Below are positions 31,112-38,925 of a stretch of DNA of 64,000 nt, piece after piece (position 1 is the first letter of the stretch; each line of letters starts with the position of its first letter). The DNA comes from UBA6065 sp036565605. Its GTDB lineage: Bacteria > Patescibacteriota > Minisyncoccia > Phycocordibacterales > UBA6065. The translations under genes were made by a program, and so were the position numbers. The notes under the pieces are model-generated. The model did no database searches and was not told the DNA's origin. It worked only from the letters and a program-made list of their open reading frames with translations. Where the stretch lies: positions 10,433 to 74,432 of the forward strand of contig DATCXV010000009.1 in NCBI GenBank assembly GCA_036565605.1, in the 5' to 3' direction.

Positions 31112-32755
31112 CTATGACGTGGCTTCCGGCAATTCCACATAGAATTGGCTGCCCTTTCCTTCCCCAGCTGATTCTGCCCAAATTTTACCACCGTGGGCAT
31201 TCATGATCTCTTTTGCGATGAAAAGGCCCAAACCGGTGCCGTGGATGTTTGCTTCCGATGCGCTGGGTGCGCGCGAGAATTTCTGAAAAAGTTTAGGCAT
31301 GACTTCCGATTTGATGCCAACGCCCGTATCCGCAATCTTAAGGCATATCATCTTATGAGCAGTGTCTTTGGTAAGCGAAACTTCGATAGATCCTTGCGGC
31401 GTGTATTTGATCGAATTGTCGATAGCGTTCATGATAACTTGCTTGAATTTATCTGGATCTGCTTTGATCGGATAAGTCTGCGAGGCGTCAACCGAGACCG
31501 AGTATGCAAGGCCCTTTGCCCCGATGTTCACCTTTTGTTCGTTCATAACATCATTCAACAGATCCTTGAAATCCATCGCGATCAAATTATATTTCATGGT
31601 ACCCAATTCAATGCGCGAGACGTTCAGATAGTCTTCGACGATCGATACCAATGTTTTGGTTGAAGTCTCGATTACTTGGATAATATCGCGGACCGGCTTT
31701 GGCACTTCGCCTAAATCTCCTTCCAAAATCATCGACGCATTGCCGCGGATTGATCCCAACGGACTGCGCAACTGATGTGTTGCGAACGAAACGAATTCGG
31801 TTTTTTGTTTGTCGAGCTCTGTGAGGCGTTCGTTTGCTTTTTTCAGGTCTTCAGCAAGTCTTTCGATCCTTCTACGCTGGTCAAATTCTTTTTTGGCGTC
31901 ACGCGCAAGCAGTACTCCAAAGGCCAGTGTGACAACAAAGGTCACCAAGGTCAGTTTCTGGGCACCAGAATCTTCGATAAAGAAGAATTGCGTACCGACC
32001 ATGACGATAAGAACATACGAGAGAAGTTGCGTGCCTAAAATACGTAAATGGAATACGTGCAAATTAGTCACCGCATATATGATCATGAAAAGAAATGCCG
32101 GCAGGACAAATAGGCTGTACAAATTGATCTCGTAAATGCCTGTTTGGCTTGATATATATTCCGTTACAGAAAAGACTGCAAAAAACAAAAGTAGTCCCGC
32201 GGCTACTGTCCAGATTTCTACGCGTCGTTGGCGTGCGGTTTTGCGGGATGCCAGAATGGCCGAGACTAAAATATATATGCAAACAATCCATTCGATCGCC
32301 AATTTGTATTGGGTGAGCCATTCACTGTTGAAAGCTTCGCACTGCGGTTGATTGAAACCAGTTATCGATTTTCCGGTAACAGTGATCCACCATGCAGGAA
32401 TTGAAAGTGCTAAAAAGGCTATTTTAAGCCATTCTGGCACCTTTTTTCCATCGTTTACCAGTATGGCAAAGAAATATGCGCCAGCAAGATAGAACACGAC
32501 ATTGATGTAATCAAGAGGTGCCCAGAATGAAGTGACGAGATGATAGTCTGATTGTGTCCACAAAACAACATCACCTATAAGCCACAGACAGAAACCTGAT
32601 ACGAAAAGTGCGAAGACTCGTGAAATAAGCGAAAAGCGGGATTTGAAAAGAACCAAGATAGCCAAGAGCATGGCTATGACCACTGGAACGAGGTGGGAAT
32701 AATATGCAATGGTGTGATAGTCGACGGTCGTTATGAAGCAGGTGTTGGGGTTCAT
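31112..32755 (-). CDS. Sensor histidine kinase with seven to eight membrane helices
   Basis: The 547-aa protein has a membrane-embedded N-terminal half (helices between residues about 20 and 290, like 7TM-type sensors), a short coiled coil (RRRIERLAEDLKKANERLTELDK) and the kinase core. The phosphorylated His is in FATHQLRSPLGSIRG. The N box is NAIDNSIKYT, G1 is DTGVGI and G2 is GTGLGL. No response regulator gene is adjacent; a single-domain regulator lies far away at 59295. The signal is unknown. The -10 TATAAT overlaps the stop of the upstream gene. Confidence 0.9.
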   Translation of the reverse strand: MNPNTCFITTVDYHTIAYYSHLVPVVIAMLLAILVLFKSRFSLISRVFALFVSGFCLWLIGDVVLWTQSDYHLVTSFWAPLDYINVVFYLAGAYFFAILVNDGKKVPEWLKIAFLALSIPAWWITVTGKSITGFNQPQCEAFNSEWLTQYKLAIEWIVCIYILVSAILASRKTARQRRVEIWTVAAGLLLFFAVFSVTEYISSQTGIYEINLYSLFVLPAFLFMIIYAVTNLHVFHLRILGTQLLSYVLIVMVGTQFFFIEDSGAQKLTLVTFVVTLAFGVLLARDAKKEFDQRRRIERLAEDLKKANERLTELDKQKTEFVSFATHQLRSPLGSIRGNASMILEGDLGEVPKPVRDIIQVIETSTKTLVSIVEDYLNVSRIELGTMKYNLIAMDFKDLLNDVMNEQKVNIGAKGLAYSVSVDASQTYPIKADPDKFKQVIMNAIDNSIKYTPQGSIEVSLTKDTAHKMICLKIADTGVGIKSEVMPKLFQKFSRAPSASEANIHGTGLGLFIAKEIMNAHGGKIWAESAGEGKGSQFYVELPEATS

Positions 32756-32769
32756 GGGAAGATATGAAA

Positions 32770-32778
32770 ATTATAGCA
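32770..32778 (-). promoter_or_regulatory. Extended -10 box of the histidine kinase, made from a stop codon
   Basis: Minus-strand TG-C-TATAAT contains the TAA stop of the 269-aa gene (32771-32773). It ends 14 bases before ATG 32755. Confidence 0.55.
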
Positions 32779-33580
32779 GCTTCTTTTTTACATAATCCAA
32801 AGAGGTGTGCGGATGGCACATCCAGAACTCCTCTCCTTCTATGTCGGTTGGCTCGAGGGCGACTATGAGAGGTTTTACACCAGTTGCTTTCATTATCCGT
32901 AGAAACGCAGGCAAGAAGATTTCCCGAGTGAAACCCACTTCCTTCATGTCGAGCATGAAATTCTCGAAGAGAACAGCGTGTTTTACGAAGAGCGATAGGA
33001 AATTTTCGTAATAACCTTTTGCGGCCCCGCCTGAAGTTGCAAACCAATCGGAAGCATCGTAAAAAACAGCAGTATCAAGTTTCGGGTAAGTATTTTCAAA
33101 AAGTTCACGATGAAAGTCGACCAATGGTTGGCCCCAGAGGGTTTTTACTTCATCGATTTTCTTGCCATTGTACGAATTGAAATCGATGACATTTAGTCTT
33201 TCGATCTTCGAACCTCCCTTTTTTCCTTTACCAAAAAAGAAGCTGAGTTTGCCTAATGCTTTTTTCACATCATTGTTCGAGGTGAATTTATCCTTACGGT
33301 ATTCCCAGAACAAGGGTTGCAGCCCGCACACTGCGTCAGCGATACTTACAAACCTGCGCAATTCATAATTAGGAGTTGTGACCTGGCGGAATAATACAGC
33401 CTTAGGTCCGTCAGAAAGTGGTTCTGGGATGCGTATCGCGACAGAGTCCCGCATTCGAGCACCCAGTGATTCGTCGGCGTTACGGGAACGAAGTTCCTCG
33501 ATTGCCTTATCGAGCGGTGTATAAATGAAAGCGTTAAACGCCTCTCTGTCCGAGATGAGTTTTTCGATATCTATATCCAT
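32771..33580 (-). CDS. 269-aa protein of unknown function
   Basis: I do not recognise this protein. It is soluble, without signal peptide, mixed alpha/beta in character, and notably aromatic. Segments such as RIPEPLSDGPKAVLFRQVTTPNYE, LRRFVSIADAVCGLQPLFWEY and YYENFLSLFVKHAVLFENFMLDM look like conserved cores, and the end is GEEFWMCHPHTSLDYVKKKLL. It is sandwiched between the Cys-rich secreted protein and the histidine kinase. I cannot relate it functionally to the kinase beyond adjacency. Confidence 0.65.
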   Translation of the reverse strand: MDIDIEKLISDREAFNAFIYTPLDKAIEELRSRNADESLGARMRDSVAIRIPEPLSDGPKAVLFRQVTTPNYELRRFVSIADAVCGLQPLFWEYRKDKFTSNNDVKKALGKLSFFFGKGKKGGSKIERLNVIDFNSYNGKKIDEVKTLWGQPLVDFHRELFENTYPKLDTAVFYDASDWFATSGGAAKGYYENFLSLFVKHAVLFENFMLDMKEVGFTREIFLPAFLRIMKATGVKPLIVALEPTDIEGEEFWMCHPHTSLDYVKKKLL

Positions 33581-33581
33581 T

Positions 33582-33908
33582 TTAGTTGCTGCAGGTATCG
33601 TCCGATGATTCTCCGCACGCTATTTCTGTGCACTGGATTTCGCCTGATTCACATTGCGCGAGGCATGTATCATCTGTGCACTTTGAAAAATCTGCCGCGT
33701 TTATAGAAAAGACTCGATAATTAGAGAGGTTGTTTGGCGGACATTCATCAGTGTTTTCGCAATCTCGAACGAAACATGTCTGTGATGCTTCATCGCAAGG
33801 TGCTTCGACCAAAAAGTCATACGACTTATTTTTGTAGAATGTCGAATAGGAGTACCAGAAGACTGTAAGAACCATAGCGGCAAAAACTGTAAAAAGTATT
33901 TTGTTCAT
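33582..33908 (-). CDS. Cysteine-rich secreted or anchored protein, 108 aa
   Basis: The start MNKILFTVFAAMVLTVFWYS is a signal anchor. The outer part has ten cysteines in pairs (APCDEASQTCFVRDC, DECPP, CTDDTCLAQC, CTEIACG, DTCSN), a spacing that suggests several disulfides, as in small knottin-like or EGF-like secreted proteins. The function is unknown. ATG 33908 overlaps the EamA transporter stop as ATGA, which fixes the start and couples the two. Confidence 0.65.
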   Translation of the reverse strand: MNKILFTVFAAMVLTVFWYSYSTFYKNKSYDFLVEAPCDEASQTCFVRDCENTDECPPNNLSNYRVFSINAADFSKCTDDTCLAQCESGEIQCTEIACGESSDDTCSN

Positions 33909-34819
33909 ACGTTGTAAATCATATAAATACCAACACCCATGATGGCGATGCACAAGAGTTTTTGTGCCAGATGGCCGCGTGCAATTTTTTCAGTGAGTAT
34001 ATGTGGAAAGTACAGTGAAAGTACAAGTCCAAGCGTAAACACGAAAAGTGGCTGGAACGAATAGTTAACAAGCAGCACGAGCGATATTGGAGCCAGAAGC
34101 ATTGCGAAATAGTTGATGGCATTAGCGATTACCAAAAGAAGCTCGGTCGCGATGTTTATGCCAAGGATGGATTTGTGTTTGGTTAAGATGATCCGCAAAG
34201 CATCTTCTCTGTAGCGGCGAACACAGAGGAAAAAAGCAAGACCAAAGGCCGCAACGCCAATTTGATTCCAAAAAAATGATGATATGAACGAAGTGTCTGC
34301 TCCGATTTTCTTGAAAAGCGTGTCACTTATGGCGAAGCACAAGCTGGATAAGGTCATTAATAGGACCGGCCGAAATTTAGGTCGGAAATCTCGTTCAAAT
34401 TCAAGCGAGAGTACTGCCGCCCCTGCAATTATGATAATACCCCCAAGGATCTGCTGTCGCGATAGTATTTCTCCGAGAAAAAAGTACCCGAGAATGTAAG
34501 CAAAAACTGGTGAAAGCTGCCAGAACGGTACGACATACGACGGATCGTCTTTTTCGAGCGCTTTCATGGCGAAGAAATTTCCGAGTGTTATAGCAACACC
34601 CGAAAGCGCAAGTATGATCCGGTCTCCGGATGGTACTGTAAACAGAGTGTGGTCAAAGAAAAGAATTACCGGCAAAAAGAGAACCGGAAAAAGAGATGAG
34701 AATGTGATAAGCCCACCCACCCCGCTGATCGAAGGGAATTTCGATACAAGGTATTTATCTGCGTGATTAAGGAAGCTCCAAATAAGCGGAGCGGTGGCTG
34801 CAAGGATAAACCAGACCAT
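33905..34819 (-). CDS. EamA/DMT-family transporter
   Basis: The 304-aa protein has ten predicted membrane helices in two EamA halves. The first half ends with the PSYVVPFWQLSPVFAYILGYFFLGEIL segment typical of the family, and the second with ISLVLLVNYSFQPLFVFTLGLVLSLYFP. It would carry a small metabolite across the membrane; the substrate is unknown. The start is MVWFILAATAP at 34819 because TG-C-TATGAT ends six bases upstream. The longer frame would begin in the promoter. Confidence 0.82.
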   Translation of the reverse strand: MVWFILAATAPLIWSFLNHADKYLVSKFPSISGVGGLITFSSLFPVLFLPVILFFDHTLFTVPSGDRIILALSGVAITLGNFFAMKALEKDDPSYVVPFWQLSPVFAYILGYFFLGEILSRQQILGGIIIIAGAAVLSLEFERDFRPKFRPVLLMTLSSLCFAISDTLFKKIGADTSFISSFFWNQIGVAAFGLAFFLCVRRYREDALRIILTKHKSILGINIATELLLVIANAINYFAMLLAPISLVLLVNYSFQPLFVFTLGLVLSLYFPHILTEKIARGHLAQKLLCIAIMGVGIYMIYNV

Positions 34820-34825
34820 ATTCAG

Positions 34826-34834
34826 ATCATAGCA
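34826..34834 (-). promoter_or_regulatory. Extended -10 box of the EamA transporter
   Basis: Minus-strand TG-C-TATGAT ends six bases before ATG 34819. Confidence 0.6.
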
Positions 34835-34862
34835 CATCCAAAGTCCGTATTGTCCAGCAAAT

Positions 34863-34887
34863 AAAAAGCGCCGCATTTCTGCGGCGC
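34863..34887 (-). terminator. Terminator after the second ABC exporter gene
   Basis: GCGCCGCA and TGCGGCGC form an 8-bp stem, followed by TTTTTAT on the minus strand. Confidence 0.85.
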
Positions 34888-34894
34888 CTCGATA

Positions 34895-36688
34895 TCACGA
34901 ATTCTTTTCTCTTTGCGGCGGAGTAAAAAATTCGCGACATATTTTTCCTTCCAGGAAGTCAGAGTACGCGTCGATGTTCAATAGTTTCTTATGCGTTCCT
35001 TCCGCGACCACCTTTCCTCCTGAAAGGAAGATGAGGTGATCAGAGGTAAGGATGCTTGGCGACTTATGGGCGATCATCACGCATGTAGCGTTCTGCTCGG
35101 CTATATATCGCCGCAAAGCCTCGTTCACTTTCCTGTCGTTCTCGGGGTCAAGGCCGCTCGTTGGTTCGTCCAAAAGAAGCAATCTCGCGTTCCGGTGCCT
35201 TACTTGTGCCATTGCTATGCGTTGCGCTTGGCCTCCAGAGAGACCAAAGTCGTCACCTGACAGAATGGCATTATAGCCCTCGGGACCGAACCGATCCTTG
35301 AACTCGCTCACATTCATCTGATCCATGACGTGCTCGAACATTTCAGGTGTGACTTTGCTTGCACTGCCATTAAGGCCGAACAAGACATTGTCTCGTACTG
35401 AAACATCATTCCATAAATGAAGGTACGGATTTTGCCATACTACCCCCGTATGCGCTTGCCATTGGCGCTGATCGATATCGCGCAGACGTGTGTTTCCGAC
35501 ATAGATATCGCCTCGTTCCGGAACATACATGCCCATTAACAGTCGAAGGCATGTAGATTTACCTGAACCAGATGATCCGATGATGCCTGTCATTTTTCCG
35601 TACGGAATCCTGAAGGTGCAATCCTGCAGATCCCACTTGATGCCTTCCTGGTAATAACGGAACCACACATGCTCGAAGCGAATATCGCCATCGGGCACTG
35701 GACGGTTCTGAATCTCCAGTCGGCTCGGCTCTGGCTCTGGTTTTGTAGAAAGCATACCGAAGTACTTTTCTACCTGCTCATCATTTTTATGGGAGAGCTC
35801 TGAATGGATCGTGTTGAAGCTTGCCATGGTCTCGAAGATCGAGAGGACAAGCCACATCACCACCACGAACGACACAGCGTTGAACGAGCTGTATGCCGAA
35901 AGAATGGCACACAGCCCGACAACTGCTATCTGTCCGAGGCCAGGTATGCTCTCGTGAGAGAGTTCTGCTTTCACTTGTTTGCGAGCCAGACGGATACCTT
36001 CGATACACGCCTTGTCGATACGCTGTGCATACTTTGCAATAAGCGACTCTTCGACGCCATTAAGGCGTGTTATCGTCACTTTCTGTATCATTTCCCTGAA
36101 CTTGGCGGTTATTTTAATGCACTCTGTATTGTGTTCGGACATCTCGAGCGATGTCGTCTGTGCGCTTCGATGCCATACATACAGGTATGTAACCGAAAGC
36201 ATTGTAATGACGACGGCCGAACGCCATTCGACAACCGCCAAAACCGTGATCAGGACTACGGCTTTTACGAGAAGCGGAATTGCTTCTCTGAAAACCGTAT
36301 CCATGAACGCGTTGATGGCTGTCTCGCCTTCCGAAAGCACTGTCGCAATATAGCCGCTATCGAGGCCCACAAGATCTTGGATCGGAAATGTGTGAACTTT
36401 CTCTGCCGCAAACAAAAGTATGCGAACTTGTGGCCCATACGCGACGCGTGTTTTGAACACGATCTTCTGGGCCCAATGTGTAAAGGCCTGATAGAAGATC
36501 GCGATGCAAAGCAGTGCTGCGTATCCGCTGTCGATCGAACCTCCCTTCAACATGTTGGCAATAAAGTACCACTGCACCAGGGGCGCAGTGGTACTCAGAC
36601 AATTAAGGATGCAATAGAAGACCATGTAGCCGCGATACGGCTTCACAAGTCCCCACACCTGACGGATTCGAGTGAGGTAAGCTTTCAC
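34895..36688 (-). CDS. ABC exporter half, second of a tandem pair
   Basis: The 597-aa permease-ATPase fusion has six membrane helices in residues about 20-310, Walker A GSSGSGKSTC, signature LSGGQAQR, Walker B LLLLDEPTSGLDPEN and an H-loop in CVMIAHKS. Both catalytic residues are intact. With the preceding gene it probably forms a heterodimeric exporter, as in BmrCD or LmrCD. The start codon is GTG 36688 with AAAGG about nine bases upstream, unusual in this mostly leaderless region. A leader with a terminator-like hairpin precedes it, so it may be regulated separately. Confidence 0.9.
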   Translation of the reverse strand: MKAYLTRIRQVWGLVKPYRGYMVFYCILNCLSTTAPLVQWYFIANMLKGGSIDSGYAALLCIAIFYQAFTHWAQKIVFKTRVAYGPQVRILLFAAEKVHTFPIQDLVGLDSGYIATVLSEGETAINAFMDTVFREAIPLLVKAVVLITVLAVVEWRSAVVITMLSVTYLYVWHRSAQTTSLEMSEHNTECIKITAKFREMIQKVTITRLNGVEESLIAKYAQRIDKACIEGIRLARKQVKAELSHESIPGLGQIAVVGLCAILSAYSSFNAVSFVVVMWLVLSIFETMASFNTIHSELSHKNDEQVEKYFGMLSTKPEPEPSRLEIQNRPVPDGDIRFEHVWFRYYQEGIKWDLQDCTFRIPYGKMTGIIGSSGSGKSTCLRLLMGMYVPERGDIYVGNTRLRDIDQRQWQAHTGVVWQNPYLHLWNDVSVRDNVLFGLNGSASKVTPEMFEHVMDQMNVSEFKDRFGPEGYNAILSGDDFGLSGGQAQRIAMAQVRHRNARLLLLDEPTSGLDPENDRKVNEALRRYIAEQNATCVMIAHKSPSILTSDHLIFLSGGKVVAEGTHKKLLNIDAYSDFLEGKICREFFTPPQREKNS

Positions 36689-36735
36689 GAACCGGACCTT
36701 TCGTTGGATTGTTGAGTTGAGCTGACGTTAGAACT

Positions 36736-36765
36736 AAAAAGACCAAAGTGCCAAAAGGGCTCTTT
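36736..36765 (-). promoter_or_regulatory. Attenuator-like hairpin before the second ABC gene
   Basis: On the minus strand AAAGAGCC and GGCACTTT form a stem (one A-A mismatch), followed by GGTCTTTTTAG. An alternative hairpin, AAGGCT with AGCC-C-TT, starting at 36773 would use up the same 5' arm, so the two folds exclude each other. Confidence 0.4.
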
Positions 36766-36774
36766 CTAGCCTTA

Positions 36775-36807
36775 TTACGCCGCTTGGTGTCGCTTTGTTC
36801 GATACAC
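36775..36807 (-). CDS. Possible 10-aa leader peptide before the second ABC gene
   Basis: GTG 36807 to TAA 36775-36777 would encode ten residues (VYRTKRHQAA). It ends directly before the alternative hairpins at 36736-36773, the place where a leader peptide would sit. There is no independent support beyond position. Confidence 0.25.
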   Translation of the reverse strand: MYRTKRHQAA

Positions 36808-36819
36808 TTTAGTAAAGTA

Positions 36820-36847
36820 GAAAAAAGAGCCTCCGAAGAGGCTCTTT
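36820..36847 (-). terminator. Terminator after the first ABC gene
   Basis: AAAGAGCCTC and GAGGCTCTTT pair over 10 bp around a TTCG loop, followed by TTT. The two ABC genes are therefore at least partly separate transcripts. Confidence 0.85.
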
Positions 36848-36850
36848 GAA

Positions 36851-38677
36851 TCAACTGAACATACTTACTTCCCGTGTTACCAATGTTCGGTATTCCACGC
36901 AGGACCTCATCAGTTCTTCGTGGTTACCGATACCGGCGATGCCTCCTTGTCGGAACACGATGATTTGATCGGCATGACGGATAGTCGACAGGCGGTGTGC
37001 AATGATAATACTGGTTCTGCCTGCCATTGCATCCCGCATAGCCTGATGGACCAGCGCCTCATTCTCCGGATCCAAAGCATTTGTTGCTTCGTCCAGAATG
37101 ATAAGGCTCGGCTCCCTCATGAGCGCTCGCCCAATGGCGATGCGTTGGCGCTGTCCGCCAGAGAGTTGAACGCCGTTTTCACCGATTAAGGTGTCGAAGC
37201 GTTTTGATCCCAGACGCGGATAGAACTCGTCGATGCGCGCGATCTTAGCGATCCGGTCCAAGTCCTCGTCAGTTACAAACTGCGCAGAGCCGTTAAGGCC
37301 ATACGTCAGATTGTAGCGAACAGTCTCGTCCCAGAGTTTTGGATCTTGCTCGACCGTTCCCACTGACTTTCGCCAATGGTGAAGATCAAGCAGCTTCAAA
37401 TCGTTTCCATCAATAAGGATTTGGCCTTCATCGGGATCGTATCCACGCAAGGTCAGTCCAATTACGGTCGACTTGCCGGAACCGGAAGGTCCCACAAGAG
37501 CGCAGGTTGAGCCGGCTTTGATTCTAAACGAGAGGTTATTGACCGCGATCGGTCGCTCACCCTCTTCTTCTGCCGATTCGTCCTCTTCGTCGTCATCGTG
37601 CTTGCTCACGAACTGATGTTCGGGATAGCGAAATGACACGTTACGGAACTCGATCTCGCCTCGGAAGGCTTTTGGCCGAATGGGATTCTCGACAACACTG
37701 ATTGCTGGGGGCATATCGACAAGATCGAAATACCGTCCAATCAGTACATTATTCTTGGAGATTTGCCGTTGGAGCGAACCGACCATCGACAACGCACTGA
37801 AAGCGTGAGATGCCCATCCAAAAGCGATAACAATCGCACCGGCCGATACCTTGCCCTGAGAAGCCAGATAGATGCCGACGAATGTTATACCGATCTGACC
37901 CAAGTGAGAAAACGGTTCGCGAAAAACATGAATCAAACCAACATAGCGCACCCAGAGGGCGCGACCAAAGTCGTTGCATTCCTTTTCCTGCGCAGCAAAT
38001 TCCCGCTTGAGACGCTCTTCTTGCCCACACACCATAACGAGACGCAGATTTTTGATCCGCTCCCAATATGTTGTGCCAAGCTTGTTCTCCATCTTGGCGT
38101 GCCGTTTGATATCCGGCAACAGCCTCTTGTTGATGAGGTAGCTTGATGTGACATAGAAGATGACCGACGTGATTGCAACCAGTCCCATTAAGGGACTGAT
38201 ATAGACCAACGCGATCGCAGCGACCACTACACGCAAGAGAGCTGACACAACTTGTGTAAGGAGGAGATCGACCATTTGTGACAAGGCGACTTCTCCCTTT
38301 TTGATCACATCATGCTTGAAGCCTGAATTCTGATTGGTAATCTGGCCGATCGAAAGACGGCTGATTCCCGTAAGAGTCGTGTCAGATGCGACTTCTCCAT
38401 TATCGTAAGCAACCTTTTTCAGGTATTGCTTGTCGAGAAAGAAGTAGATCACACCGCGAATTTCCATGGCCACGAAGGTTGCTGCGATAAGCCACATCTG
38501 CTTTGAAAGCGGATGATGGTTCACAACTCCATCGATGATGAAGCCGTTCAAGAACGGCACCACAAGTGCTGCCGCCTGGCTTATCGAATCCCAAATCATG
38601 GCATTTCGTAACGACGGATGAAGAGGCCGATAGACCTCGCGAATCCGCCGTAGGCGGTTCTTGGTACTTATCTTCAC
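36851..38677 (-). CDS. ABC exporter half, first of a tandem pair
   Basis: The 608-aa permease-ATPase fusion has six helices, then Walker A GPSGSGKSTV, signature LSGGQRQR, Walker B LIILDEATNALDPEN and H-loop IIIAHRLSTIRHAD. An unusual acidic insert (HDDDEEDESAEEEGE) sits just before the Walker A region. The start is GTG 38677. AAAGGAG lies seven bases before it, one of the few clear Shine-Dalgarno sites here, and upstream in-frame codons fall inside a terminator hairpin. A leader ORF plus attenuator precede the gene, suggesting induction by translation stress. Confidence 0.9.
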   Translation of the reverse strand: MKISTKNRLRRIREVYRPLHPSLRNAMIWDSISQAAALVVPFLNGFIIDGVVNHHPLSKQMWLIAATFVAMEIRGVIYFFLDKQYLKKVAYDNGEVASDTTLTGISRLSIGQITNQNSGFKHDVIKKGEVALSQMVDLLLTQVVSALLRVVVAAIALVYISPLMGLVAITSVIFYVTSSYLINKRLLPDIKRHAKMENKLGTTYWERIKNLRLVMVCGQEERLKREFAAQEKECNDFGRALWVRYVGLIHVFREPFSHLGQIGITFVGIYLASQGKVSAGAIVIAFGWASHAFSALSMVGSLQRQISKNNVLIGRYFDLVDMPPAISVVENPIRPKAFRGEIEFRNVSFRYPEHQFVSKHDDDEEDESAEEEGERPIAVNNLSFRIKAGSTCALVGPSGSGKSTVIGLTLRGYDPDEGQILIDGNDLKLLDLHHWRKSVGTVEQDPKLWDETVRYNLTYGLNGSAQFVTDEDLDRIAKIARIDEFYPRLGSKRFDTLIGENGVQLSGGQRQRIAIGRALMREPSLIILDEATNALDPENEALVHQAMRDAMAGRTSIIIAHRLSTIRHADQIIVFRQGGIAGIGNHEELMRSCVEYRTLVTREVSMFS

Positions 38678-38719
38678 TGAGTACTCCTTTGGTTGGGGGT
38701 TGAGTTGAAAAGAACTATT

Positions 38720-38756
38720 CTGAAAATAAACACACCGTGCTTGTCGCACGGTGTGT
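38720..38756 (-). terminator. Attenuator terminator before the first ABC gene
   Basis: On the minus strand ACACACCGTGC, loop GACAA and GCACGGTGTGT make a perfect 11-bp stem, followed by TTTATTTT. It lies 43 bases before the ABC start and 26 bases after the leader ORF stop. The 5' arm plus loop can instead pair with 38787-38798. Confidence 0.8.
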
Positions 38757-38781
38757 CAAATACTCGATGAGGATCAAGTGC

Positions 38782-38868
38782 TTACGACACCATGCGACAA
38801 CGGCAAACTGCAGGCGCGACAAAATGCGCGTTCGGAGTTCCTTTGCGGTTGTGCATATACAAAATCAT
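38782..38868 (-). CDS. 28-aa leader peptide of the ABC exporter
   Basis: ATG 38868 to TAA 38782-38784 encodes 28 residues starting MILYMHNRKGTPNAHF and ending VCRCRMVS. It has its own promoter, with the -10 box ending eight bases before the ATG, so it is leaderless. Its last four codons (38787-38798) contain GTCGCATGGTGT, which can pair over 12 bases (one G-U) with the 5' arm and loop of the downstream terminator. A ribosome on these codons would block that pairing and favour termination. This is inference from pairing; no homolog is known to me. Confidence 0.6.
   Translation of the reverse strand: MILYMHNRKGTPNAHFVAPAVCRCRMVS
38787..38798 (-). promoter_or_regulatory. Anti-terminator strand in the leader ORF
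   Basis: GTCGCATGGTGT (minus strand) is complementary to ACACCGTGCGAC at 38743-38754, which is most of the terminator's 5' arm and loop. The two structures are mutually exclusive. Confidence 0.6.
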
Positions 38869-38876
38869 GTACGAAT

Positions 38877-38905
38877 ATCTTAACACAAATACACCACGGA
38901 TGCAA
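38877..38905 (-). promoter_or_regulatory. Promoter of the ABC leader
   Basis: On the minus strand TTGCAT (38900-38905), 17 bases and TAAGAT (38877-38882) stand eight bases before the leader ORF ATG. Confidence 0.6.
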
Positions 38906-38925
38906 GCGGCGTCCGATGTGCAGAT

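Noticed and set aside
35804..36715. 303-codon plus-strand open frame
   Set aside because: It is antisense to an ABC exporter with all ATPase motifs in the other frame. The peptide has no recognisable pattern.
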